DNA of 64,000 nt. Source: Leptothrix sp. (in: b-proteobacteria) (lineage in GTDB: Bacteria > Pseudomonadota > Gammaproteobacteria > Burkholderiales > Burkholderiaceae_C). Below the pieces are notes generated by a model. It did no database searches and had not been told where the DNA came from. It was given only the letters and a program-made list of their open reading frames with translations. Positions 44,390 through 52,265 of this stretch are shown here, in pieces. Position 1 is the stretch's first letter; the number at the start of each line of letters is the position of its first letter. The stretch lies in contig PNKV01000008.1 of assembly GCA_013822685.1 (NCBI GenBank), positions 1 to 64,000 on the forward strand, read 5' to 3'. Both the position numbers and the translations under genes were made by a program.

Positions 44390-45679
44390 ATGAGCCTCAC
44401 CTTGTTGGTGATGTCACCGCCCGGCCAAGCCCCAACGCCTGCGCATGCCTTGCTTCAAGAAGGTTCGCTCGGCCCCACGTGGACGGTGGTGGAAGGTGGT
44501 GATTGTCGCCATCTGGTGCACCAATTCAATGCACACGCACCGAATCAGGTCGTGCTTTTGGGCCCAGCGCTGGCCGTGGCCGAATCGCTCGCCACCTGGA
44601 ATGGCGCGCCGCCCTGCGCCGTTACCTGGCTCGCAGCCAACCCCGGCCCGGATGAACTAAGCCAGCTGCTCGACCTGGGCCTGACCGGCTGGTGGCCCGA
44701 TGCCGGCTTGTCGGCCGCGAGCTTGGCCACGGGGCTGGCCCTGGACGGCCAGCGCTGGCAACGCCACGCCGCTCTCGCGCAATCCTTGGAGCAGGTTCAG
44801 GGCCAATTGAGCGACCGCAAGTACCTGGACCGCGCCAAAGGCGTGTTGGCACAAGCCCGTGGGCTCGACGAAGACGAGGCCTTCAAACTGCTCCGTGGCG
44901 CCGCCATGCACGCCAAGTTGAAGATCGGTGACGTGTCCCGCTCGGTGATCGAAGCGGCCGCCTGGGCCGAGGCCCTGAACCGCGCCGGCCAGTTGCGCAT
45001 GCTGTCCCAGCGCCTGGTCAAACTGGCGGCACAGCGCTTGGCGGGCGTAGATGCCCACCGCGCCCGCAAACTGCAAGACGACTCCGAACAGCGCGCCCAG
45101 GCCAACCTGGACTTCTTGTCCGCCCTGCCGCAACTGGGCGCCCAGGGCGAAGCCTTGCCCGAGGCCGTGGCCCGAACACACGCCGCCTGGTCCATCTTGC
45201 AAACTACCTTGGCACAACGCAAATCGGCCGCCGTGCTGAAGCAGGCCGATGACAAGGCCGACGCGTTGTTGATGCAGGCCGAAGCCTTGGTCAGCGAGCT
45301 TGAAACCGCCTCGGGCCGGCGCGCCTTGAAGGTCGTCAACCTGTGCGGCCGCCAACGCATGCTCGCGCAGCGCCTGGCCAAAGACGCCCTGCTGGCCGAG
45401 ATGCTGGACGACGGCGCCCGCCGCGAAGGTTTCGCGCAGCTGAAATCCGAGTTCGAAGCCGCTTTGCTGGAGCTGGAAATGGCCCCCCTGTCCAGCCCCG
45501 AAATCCGCGCGGCCCTCAAGGCCGCCCGCGAAGAATGGACACGGCTGTTGTCAGGCCTGCGCTTTCTGGACAAATCAGAAAGCCGCCTGGCCATCAGCCG
45601 GGCCAGCGAGGTGCTGCTGGAGGTGTTTGAAGGCCTGACCGCGCTTTATGAGCGCAGCCTTCAGGTCATCATGTCCTGA
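44390..45679 (+). CDS. Nitrate regulatory protein with PilJ-type sensor repeats and ANTAR RNA-binding domain
   Basis: Residues about 1-120 resemble a degenerate receiver. The ANTAR domain (LSDRKYLDRAKGVLAQARGLDEDEAFKLLRGAAMHA, about 130-185) should bind hexaloop RNA and prevent termination. The C-terminal part has two PilJ/NIT-like helical repeats with RAGQLRMLSQRLVKLAAQ and CGRQRMLAQRLAKDALL, motifs that bind nitrate or nitrite in NarX/NasR relatives. Here the order is ANTAR first and sensor last, unlike Klebsiella NasR. It diverges from the transporter whose leader carries a fitting hairpin. ATG 44324 is an alternative start. Confidence 0.85.
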   Translation: MSLTLLVMSPPGQAPTPAHALLQEGSLGPTWTVVEGGDCRHLVHQFNAHAPNQVVLLGPALAVAESLATWNGAPPCAVTWLAANPGPDELSQLLDLGLTGWWPDAGLSAASLATGLALDGQRWQRHAALAQSLEQVQGQLSDRKYLDRAKGVLAQARGLDEDEAFKLLRGAAMHAKLKIGDVSRSVIEAAAWAEALNRAGQLRMLSQRLVKLAAQRLAGVDAHRARKLQDDSEQRAQANLDFLSALPQLGAQGEALPEAVARTHAAWSILQTTLAQRKSAAVLKQADDKADALLMQAEALVSELETASGRRALKVVNLCGRQRMLAQRLAKDALLAEMLDDGARREGFAQLKSEFEAALLELEMAPLSSPEIRAALKAAREEWTRLLSGLRFLDKSESRLAISRASEVLLEVFEGLTALYERSLQVIMS

Positions 45680-45803
45680 ACGGTGCATGGCATTGGCGCC
45701 ATTAAACATTCGCGATGTTTCACTTTTTGAAACCCATCATCGGCCAGGACTTTCCGAAAAACAGGGGTAAAAATACCCCCATCACATAAAAGCGATGGAG
45801 GTC

Positions 45804-46300
45804 ATGATGTCTGACGAACGGATGCTGGACATGCGCTCCCTGAGTTCGCCCAGGCTCGGCAGGACCTCCAGACCAACACCGCCCGAGAAGCCGTGATCCG
45901 GTTTTATGCCCGGCATGACGCGCGCATGGATGCCGCCATCCACGCCTCGCCCCAAGCGCTGGTCTGCGACAAAGGCTGCAGCAATTGCCGCCGGCAGTTC
46001 GACGTCGTGGCGTTGCCCGTCGAGGTGTTCGAAATCCACGCCCACGTGCTCCGCCACTTCAAGCCAGACGCGCTGCGCAGCACGATCCAGAGGGTGTCCG
46101 GCTATGTGGCCAAACGCAAGGGCGTGAGCGAGGAAACGCGCTTGTCCTTGAGAGAAGCCTGCCCCTTCCTGGTCGACAAACAGCTGCTCCCATCTACCCG
46201 GTGCGCCCCTCTGTTTGCCGCAACTACCACGCGACCGACGCCAACAACTGCGAAAAGTCCCTGAAGGAGCCGTTCAGCACCTGGCTCACCACTTACGTCG
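45804..46300 (+). pseudogene. Broken second copy of the YkgJ-family gene
   Basis: From MSDERMLD the sequence follows the intact gene at 40878, but one base is missing near 45829 and two are extra near 46184-46195. The protein pieces FYARHDARMDAAIHASPQAL, CDKGCSNCRRQF (one cluster cysteine is arginine) and VEVFEIHAHVLRHFKPD are clear. The homology ends near 46300, where an SDR fragment begins. The upstream 100 bp also resemble those of the intact copy (for example CATTAA, then CACTTTT, GAAA and TTTCCGAAAA). Confidence 0.8.
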
Positions 46301-46904
46301 ATGCTGCGCGACAAGTCTTTCGCCAAGATGGACATGGACGATTTCCGACTCGTCATCGAGGTTCACCTCATGGGAGCCGTGCATTGCACCAAGGCCGTGT
46401 GGCCGCTGATGGTGGCGCAAAAATACGGGCGGGTGGTGATGACCACCTCATCGTCTGGCTTGTACGGCAACCTCGGCCAGGCCAACTACGGTGCCGCCAA
46501 GCTGGCTTTGGTCGGCCTGATGCAGACCTTGTCCATCGAGGGCGCCAAGAACGACATCCGCGTGAACTGCCTGGCGCTCACCGCCGCGACGGCCATGACC
46601 GAAGGCCTGTTCCCGCCTGCCATGCTTGAACTGCTCAAGCCCGAGGCCGTGGTGCCGGCGATGCTAGTGCTGGCCCACGAAAGCGCGCCCAACCGCGCCA
46701 TCGTGGGCGCGGGCGCCGGCAGCTTCGCCGCCGCGCACATCGCCATGACGCCCGGGGTGTACCTGGGCCTGGGAAGCGACGTGCCCGAACAATTGGCCGG
46801 GCACCTGCCCGCGCTGGCCGGCCTGGACGGCGCCACCGTGCCAAGCGGCGACGCGGACCAGGGCCAGCGAGCTCACCCTGGCCATGTCGGGCACGTTGGC
46901 CTGA
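46301..46904 (+). pseudogene. C-terminal fragment of a short-chain dehydrogenase
   Basis: The fragment begins inside an SDR (LRDKSFAKMDMDDFRLVIEVHLMGAVHCTKA), contains the catalytic serine and YxxxK region (MTTSSSGLYGNLGQANYGAAKLALVG), and runs through IRVNCLALTAATAMTEGLFPP. The N-terminal NAD-binding glycine motif is absent, replaced by the broken ykgJ copy. Near 46862 a frameshift occurs, after which the natural end (ELTLAMSGTLA, TGA 46902-46904) lies in another frame. Homologues are SDRs related to the peroxisomal multifunctional enzyme. Dead by structure. Confidence 0.78.
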
Positions 46905-47014
46905 AAAGGTCATGCGCGCCCCGATCAACCCAGCTTGGCCATCGCTCGCCACAGGCGGGGGCCCCGGCTTTCCATGACGCGGCAAGAACACGCCGCCGAG
47001 GCGCGTTGCCAAGC

Positions 47015-47743
47015 CTAGTGAAGCTGCATCCGAAATCGACGGCGAACGCACAAGCCAAACAAACCGACGCACGCCAGCATGAGCGCAGCTGGCTCCGGAA
47101 CCTGCGTGATTTGCACCCCGCGCAACTCAGTGACAGAACTACCCAACGGCTGGTCAAAGCCAATGTATTTGGCGGGATTGAAAACGACGTGCGAGGACAA
47201 GCGGTAACGACCGCTTTGAAGCGTCATTCGCCTTTGCTTCTGCTCATAGCCTTGACCACCCACTTCTGGTAAGGCGATCGATTCAAATGACCCATCGTCA
47301 AGCAAACGGCCAAAGTACGCCGAAGTGGACGTTGAAGTGACATTTGCCAAGCCAAAAGAAGAGTGAAAAATCCTCAGCGAGATATCCATCTGCTTTTGAA
47401 CATCAAAGGTGATGGAGATGTCTGCAGTATTTGTAATGTCCAGTGAATCACCCGATGCATAAGCCGAGGCATATACAACCAACGTGTCAGGCTTGATTTC
47501 CGATTGTGCCTCAAGCAAATAAAAATGGTTTTCTTGTTCACACCGTGGCGGATAACAAATGTCCTCGTAAGAGCTTTCCGCTAAAGAAGCGGAATCGAGT
47601 TGGCCCACTGGGATATAAGACACATGACCGGCGGCATTTACATGCCCTGCCTGTGATACCACCGAAAACTGAGCGTTTGCAGCGAAAGGAACAAAAGCCA
47701 CAACCACGGTTAATGCGAGGCGGGCAATGGAAAATAGTTTCAT
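47015..47743 (-). CDS. PEP-CTERM sorting domain protein
   Basis: From 47743 (AGGAGG upstream) the 242-aa protein has a signal peptide (LALTVVVAFVPFAANAQF), an extracellular beta-rich body, and the C-terminal PEP-CTERM signal VPEPAALMLACVGLFGLCVRRR. Exosortase (EpsH-type) recognises this tripartite tail and moves the protein through the cell envelope, usually in exopolysaccharide-producing bacteria. No exosortase gene is in the window. The body (SYEDICYPPRCEQENHFYLL) is not a known domain. Confidence 0.88.
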   Translation of the reverse strand: MKLFSIARLALTVVVAFVPFAANAQFSVVSQAGHVNAAGHVSYIPVGQLDSASLAESSYEDICYPPRCEQENHFYLLEAQSEIKPDTLVVYASAYASGDSLDITNTADISITFDVQKQMDISLRIFHSSFGLANVTSTSTSAYFGRLLDDGSFESIALPEVGGQGYEQKQRRMTLQSGRYRLSSHVVFNPAKYIGFDQPLGSSVTELRGVQITQVPEPAALMLACVGLFGLCVRRRFRMQLH

Positions 47744-48166
47744 GATTCCTCCTGATTTTTTGAATTTATATACTAGAGGCCCCATGGGTTTTCGTCAATC
47801 GAGCACATGGTTACTGATTGCAAATGGCTCCTTGCGAGGCCCAAGGATGATCACATGACTTAGAAACGCACGCCTCTCCCCAAAATGAGCAACCTTGCTC
47901 AACTTGCTGCCGCCGTGGGCAGATGGGGGCTATTGATGGACATCTGGTCGGGGTGAGAGGATTCGAGTCTGAACTTTCAGATCCCTCAATCGCCCGCTAA
48001 CCCGCATGGATGCTAGGTTTTTTTCGATTTGACCGGCTACGCAAAGTGCCCCCTGTGGGAAGCCTTGCGGGGCCGATTGTGGGAAAAATTCGGCTAGGAG
48101 TCAACCTCTAACAAAATGCCTCGCATCCAGACGTATTCTTAGCCACCTCATCGTGGCCCAAGCCTT
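47744..48166. other. Gene-free stretch with a tRNA-like fragment
   Basis: No gene is seen. On the minus strand a CTGAAAG loop resembling the phenylalanine anticodon loop is followed at once by ACTCGAATCC and then CCCCGACCA (47945-47953), an acceptor end with encoded CCA. The pieces do not build a full tRNA. A GCTAGG-TTTTTTT run (48011-48024) is not preceded by a stable hairpin. Confidence 0.35.
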
Positions 48167-49039
48167 ATGTCCAACAGGATTGATTTTCTCGCAGCCACAG
48201 TACGCACTCTTGCCCAGCGTTCCGCGTACATGTGCAACCTCTGTCGCAATCTGACCATTGCTCCCGACAGCAGCCCGGAGGGCACTTTACTAACAGGGAC
48301 AGCGGCCCATATCTGCGCGGCCTCGCCAAAAGGGCCAAGAGCAGATCCAGCGATGTCCGACAAGGAGATTCGGCATATCAGCAATGGCATTTGGATGTGC
48401 ACCGAATGCGGCAAGAAAATTGACAGCGATTTGTTGCTGTATCCAAAGGAGGAATTGCACAGGTTGAAGGCGGAACATGAGCAGTGGGTTCGTGGCGGCA
48501 ATGTCGCTCCGCCACCGCCTCAGTTAAGAATCTCTTCAGCACTGGCGGTCCCAATGCCCCCGTTCGGGCCTTCAATCGTCAATGGCGGCGCCCCCCATCC
48601 ATGGAGATATTTCGTTTTTGCAGTCCAAGGAGCATCCTCGATGGAATTACACGAGGTTTCCATACGTGTACAGCTGCCATACGACATCCACGGTGCTTAC
48701 GTGCTAAAGCGCCCGCCTGGCGCCGAGGTAGTCATTGAGCCATCTGCGATAGGCGCCGAGATGTCCATTGAGGGGGATATGAGTCTGGTTTTGCCCACAG
48801 CTCGATCTGCGACAGCAGCAATCCAAGTTGGCATTGCGCACGCATCACCAACTCGCACTGCGACAAAAAGTGGCCAAGTACCCGCAAATGGCCCGGCGGT
48901 GGCTCCACGACCTGTTGGGCCAGCCAGGGGTGACGTTGCTTCAACTGCTCAATGGCAAGCCAATACTCTTTACGGCGCAATGACCGGTAGCGCTTGTGCG
49001 TTGTCATCATCGATCCTTAATAACTATAACTTACTATAA
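48167..49039 (+). CDS. HNH-like zinc-finger protein, possibly 3'-chimeric
   Basis: The N-terminal part has paired cysteines CNLCRNLTI, then GTAAHICAASPKGPRADPAMSD and NGIWMCTECGKKIDSD, the layout of HNH-like nuclease domains that occur in phage-defence and mobile proteins. A beta-rich domain (about 125-215) follows. The last 75 residues are poor in protein-like pattern and lie antisense to a small gene at 48732-49010 with its own ribosome-binding site, so the true gene may end earlier or be fused by rearrangement. Function is unknown; nuclease activity is only suggested. Confidence 0.6.
   Translation: MSNRIDFLAATVRTLAQRSAYMCNLCRNLTIAPDSSPEGTLLTGTAAHICAASPKGPRADPAMSDKEIRHISNGIWMCTECGKKIDSDLLLYPKEELHRLKAEHEQWVRGGNVAPPPPQLRISSALAVPMPPFGPSIVNGGAPHPWRYFVFAVQGASSMELHEVSIRVQLPYDIHGAYVLKRPPGAEVVIEPSAIGAEMSIEGDMSLVLPTARSATAAIQVGIAHASPTRTATKSGQVPANGPAVAPRPVGPARGDVASTAQWQANTLYGAMTGSACALSSSILNNYNLL
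48732..49010 (-). CDS. Small basic protein of unknown function, antisense to the HNH gene end
   Basis: ATG 49010 follows AAGGATCG at good distance. Upstream the minus strand has AT-rich TATAGT elements and divergent spacing to the gene at 49104. The 92-aa product (THKRYRSLRRKEYWLAIEQL, then HPWLAQQVVEPPPGHL) looks like genuine protein, more so than the overlapping plus-strand frame. No family is recognised. The C-terminus may be truncated. Confidence 0.4.
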   Translation of the reverse strand: MMTTHKRYRSLRRKEYWLAIEQLKQRHPWLAQQVVEPPPGHLRVLGHFLSQCELVMRAQCQLGLLLSQIELWAKPDSYPPQWTSRRLSQMAQ

Positions 49040-49103
49040 CAAACGCCTTAGCGAAACACCACGTTTGATATAGTCATTTACAGTTAACTCTTGAACGGCT
49101 GAC

Positions 49104-49862
49104 ATGCCCGAGCTGAACGGTGATCAAGTGCCCATAGTGGCCGCAGCATTGATACGCCTGCGCGGAGACACGTTGAGCGCCGTTGCAGAGGTGACAGCCA
49201 TTCGCGCGGCCAACCTCTCCGTGTGGCTGCGCGGCAAGGCGCAAGTGATCTCTGCCAAGCGAGTTGCTGGGCTGCTGTACCACCTCGGGTTAGAAGGCGG
49301 GAGACTTCGCAGCGACATCCTGCACCGATGGCACGACACCGGCCTGCTGACCGAGACCAAGACAGTGTTCGATGCCCTGTTGGCCAGCGAGGCCACCACA
49401 TGGGTGTTTCAAGACTCACAACCCGCGCTGACCAAGACGAGGTTTATCCAGACAGGGGACGCATGGCTTCGCCTTGAAATCACATCGAGCGCCACTGCTG
49501 CCGTGGACTTGGCGCATGTGGCTAGCGCTCAGAGGGTGCTCACATTTCGAACACCGCTGGCGGACGTGCCCACAGAGTCACTGCAAGCGGCTCAGGATAC
49601 GTTGTTGGCCATGGCCGAACAAACCGCCATTGATGTGGGCGATCAAGAACTGTTGGACGGCTTGATGGCTCGGCTGGGTGAGTTGTCTGCCACTGAGCTG
49701 GTATCCAATACCGCATCACCAAATGGGTGGATACAGCTCGAAAATTCGCTTCGGCTCGCCATTGAACTGGGCGTGCAACCGGGCGTGATCGCCCAGTTGA
49801 TTAGCGACAACTTCCGACCGTCCCCCCGATCCAAACCCGCCGCCAAGCGCCGTCCTCGTTGA
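49104..49862 (+). CDS. Hypothetical protein with an N-terminal helix-turn-helix-like region
   Basis: The 252-aa protein starts MPELNGDQVPIVAAALIRLR. Residues about 22-60 (TLSAVAEVTAIRAANLSVWLRGK) resemble a helix-turn-helix of the XRE kind. The rest is helical and ends in a basic tail (SPRSKPAAKRRPR). It could be a DNA-binding regulator of the divergent small gene. I do not recognise a family with certainty. Confidence 0.55.
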   Translation: MPELNGDQVPIVAAALIRLRGDTLSAVAEVTAIRAANLSVWLRGKAQVISAKRVAGLLYHLGLEGGRLRSDILHRWHDTGLLTETKTVFDALLASEATTWVFQDSQPALTKTRFIQTGDAWLRLEITSSATAAVDLAHVASAQRVLTFRTPLADVPTESLQAAQDTLLAMAEQTAIDVGDQELLDGLMARLGELSATELVSNTASPNGWIQLENSLRLAIELGVQPGVIAQLISDNFRPSPRSKPAAKRRPR

Positions 49863-49892
49863 CCTGGAGGGCGCGCGCCAAACAACGTCATA

Positions 49893-50273
49893 TCACTGGC
49901 ATTTTCCTGCGGCCTTGAGCAAGGCGTTGCACGATGCTCCACCACCGCCAACCGAAGCAGGCTTGGCCGACTTGCCTTGTCCCTGGGGCTGTGCCAAGGC
50001 CTGGCAAATGGCATCGGACACCACTCGCCCTGTGATCGCCACCGTGCCTGTGACGTAGCAACTGTACTGCTTGCCTGCGTTGGTCTTGACCGCGTAGCTC
50101 GACTTGACGCCATCATCGACGCGATCAGAAATGGTGAAGCTGCTTTTTGGCAAGCCGAGGGCCATTGCAGTGTTCTTCTCAATGGCATCGTTGCTCACGG
50201 CGACGGACGCACAGCCCGTGACCGCTGCAATCAAAACGAGAGTGGCGACGAACTTGGAGGATGATTTTTTCAT
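49893..50273 (-). CDS. Putative lipoprotein, (TTCC)n repeat in front
   Basis: The signal peptide FVATLVLIAAVTGC ends in a lipobox with cysteine 21. The mature part has SDRVDDGVKSSYAVKTNAGKQYSCYV, and ends with a glycine-rich segment plus CNALLKAAGKCQ, where two cysteines may pair. It resembles small outer-membrane lipoproteins of unknown function. No clear ribosome-binding site precedes ATG; instead a tetranucleotide repeat lies 18-41 nt upstream. It follows the T6SS module on the same strand. Confidence 0.7.
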   Translation of the reverse strand: MKKSSSKFVATLVLIAAVTGCASVAVSNDAIEKNTAMALGLPKSSFTISDRVDDGVKSSYAVKTNAGKQYSCYVTGTVAITGRVVSDAICQALAQPQGQGKSAKPASVGGGGASCNALLKAAGKCQ

Positions 50274-50290
50274 GGGAATTTTCTGAGATC

Positions 50291-50314
50291 GAAGGAAGGA
50301 AGGAAGGAAGGAAG
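50291..50314. repeat. Tetranucleotide microsatellite (GAAG)6
   Basis: Six exact GAAG units, followed by an imperfect one, lie 18-41 nt upstream of the lipoprotein start, where promoter and ribosome-binding sites are expected. Slippage here could vary transcription or translation. Copy-number change is not visible from one sequence. Confidence 0.85.
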
Positions 50315-50348
50315 GGAAGAGATGCCCAAGCGGGGCATGGTGCGGATG

Positions 50349-50801
50349 TCACGCAAATCTGGGCAAGCCCGCCACACACTTGAGCGTGAATGCAACGGGC
50401 AGGATGTGCCAGGTGAACACATCAGGAATCAAGACGCAATGGGCGCCTTCAAAAGACAGGTCCAACGCATCGGCGTCCGATGGCGCCTCGATCCACGCCG
50501 CCAGCCGTGCGTGCATGCTGGGCCAGATGTGGTCGATGGAAATTCGATCACCGCTATCGACGGTCTGAAGGGCCTGCACCTTCAGAATCAAACCAGGCAA
50601 CCAGCCGTCAATGTGAACAAGCTCTCCAAAGAAGGCGGTAGAGATGCCAATGGCCATGAGCAATTGATCACGAAGTTCTGCTTGATCATGGGCGATGGTC
50701 ATGTTGATCGCGCCACCACGCTCGATCTGCAAACGATGTTCGTCAGGTTCAATTTCTTGCATGGCGCGTTTAATTGACTGGGCTGCAACGATGCTGGGCA
50801 T
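50349..50801 (-). CDS. Hypothetical protein in the T6SS-linked gene run
   Basis: The 150-aa protein starts MPSIVAAQSIKRAMQEIEPD. It has a central hydrophobic stretch and the segment ISIDHIWPSMHARLAAWIEAPS, with no signal peptide and no recognised domain. Its start touches the stop of the upstream frame at 50801, so it belongs to the same transcript. The position behind effector and immunity genes makes an accessory or immunity role possible, without direct evidence. Confidence 0.55.
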   Translation of the reverse strand: MPSIVAAQSIKRAMQEIEPDEHRLQIERGGAINMTIAHDQAELRDQLLMAIGISTAFFGELVHIDGWLPGLILKVQALQTVDSGDRISIDHIWPSMHARLAAWIEAPSDADALDLSFEGAHCVLIPDVFTWHILPVAFTLKCVAGLPRFA

Positions 50802-52134
50802 CAGGGCTTCACACCACCAGGTGTGTTGACATCAGGGTTGTCACGCAAGTGAGCCAGCGCATCGTCAATCCTGTGGGTCTCAAACATCCAGTCAGCCATC
50901 ACGGCCAGTTTGCCGTCTGGGCTCTGTACGCTGTCGAGCGTCGTCAAACCCAACCCTCGGTGAAATGCCGTGACCTTCTTGCCGCTGCTCAGATCGAGCA
51001 GGAAAGCATCCGTCACACCATTCTCCATCGTGACCGCCACTGGGCCCGTTGGTGTGTTGTACCAGTTCACCTTCCAGTAGTAGTGGCCCCAATTGCGGCC
51101 CACATCTGAATACAGGGATTCAAAGCTGTTCGATGAACGGCACTCGTTGACAACCGCATTACGCTTGCGGCAGTTGGACATCACAGTGCGCAGCTTGCCG
51201 TCCACCTGGATGTTCAGGAGATATTGCTTGCCTGTGTCCAGATTCAACAATGCATAGTCTTCTTTTTTGTTCAGGCCCACCGTGGCACCAATTTTCTGAA
51301 CAGCGCTGAACAACCCGCCCAAACTACCGCCACTTGAGGAATCGTCGATCCGCTCGATCAAAATGTACCGTGTACCGCCAACGTTGCCACGCTGAAATTG
51401 AGCCATGGCCCAACCGTCGGGATGGCTGAGCCTTTGCTACCCTGCCCTGGCTCATACCGAAATGCAGCGCCCGCACGGCCAACCATCAAGCCCCTGCTGA
51501 CCGGGGCGACGGTGTCGCCCGCAAGCTGCTTGCCCGTCACAGTGAGAACTTGCCAGCCAGACGAAGAATTCATGCGGCCGGTCGCAATCGTCACTGGATC
51601 AGCCGTCATGCCTGCCTTCATGAACTTATAGACCCAACCATCTCCGGATCGGATGGCGTATGTGATGTCACCACTCTGCCCATCAAAGGCATAGGTATGG
51701 ACTGTCCCTTCCGGGTCCAGAAATGGCACGCCATCGACTTTGAATCCATCGCGTCCTGCTTCCACCTTGGCATTGGCTTTGCCAGGCCCGAGGTCTGCAA
51801 TCTTCTTCGCCAGCGCATCCTCGCTGATTGACGGTGCAGCAGTCACCACAGCAATTGCGCCAGGCACAGCCGCCTGCGCCGAAGCACTACCTGCGGCCAG
51901 GCCCTTGATGCGTGCGGCGAAGACACTGGCGTTCACCACCGAGTTCCGGTATTGATCCAGCGCGCGCTGCTCTTCTTCGGGGGTAGGCTGTCGGCCCATC
52001 TGCTTGGCGAACACTTCTCGCAACTGCACCAAAACGGCCTGTTCTTGTTCGGTTGGCTCAGCAGCCAGGCTAGCCCCCATGAGCATCGCCATGACCACGG
52101 CCATGCCTGCCTTTACGAATTGCTGCTGCTTCAT
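50801..52134 (-). CDS. Exported protein of the T6SS module, split by a probable frameshift near 51393
   Basis: The first frame (from ATG 52134) has a signal peptide (AGMAVVMAMLMGASLAAEP), a Pro/Ala-rich helical part and a beta domain up to SAIPTVGPW. The second frame (from ATG 51406) continues AQFQRGNVGGTRYILIERID and ends at 50801. One extra G after ATGG would join both in a single protein of about 440 aa with a WD/propeller-like C-terminus. The second frame lacks a ribosome-binding site. If they are truly two genes, they overlap by 49 nt. No known family is recognised. Confidence 0.6.
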
Positions 52135-52160
52135 CTATCCCCCTGATTAACTTGAATTGC

Positions 52161-52229
52161 AATCGGCTTGGTCAGCCGCTCAGGCATGGGCTCGCTCCAC
52201 CAACGCCACGCGCCTTCGGCCAGCTTGCC
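52161..52229 (-). repeat. 69-bp relic of tle5 between immunity-type genes
   Basis: These 69 bp match 55370-55438, inside tle5, at 63 of 69 positions. In the tle5 frame the relic encodes GKLAEGAWRWWSEPMPE-like sequence. It lies alone between the Tli4-like gene and the next exported protein, so it is the trace of a duplicated effector that was deleted. Confidence 0.8.
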
Positions 52230-52265
52230 TGCGCTCATAACCATCGTGTCCAAAACGCGCGGCTG

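Noticed and set aside
46301..47272. A single 323-aa SDR-type protein
   Set aside because: Only the middle is SDR-like; it lacks the NAD-binding start, and the last 130 residues are antisense to the PEP-CTERM gene.
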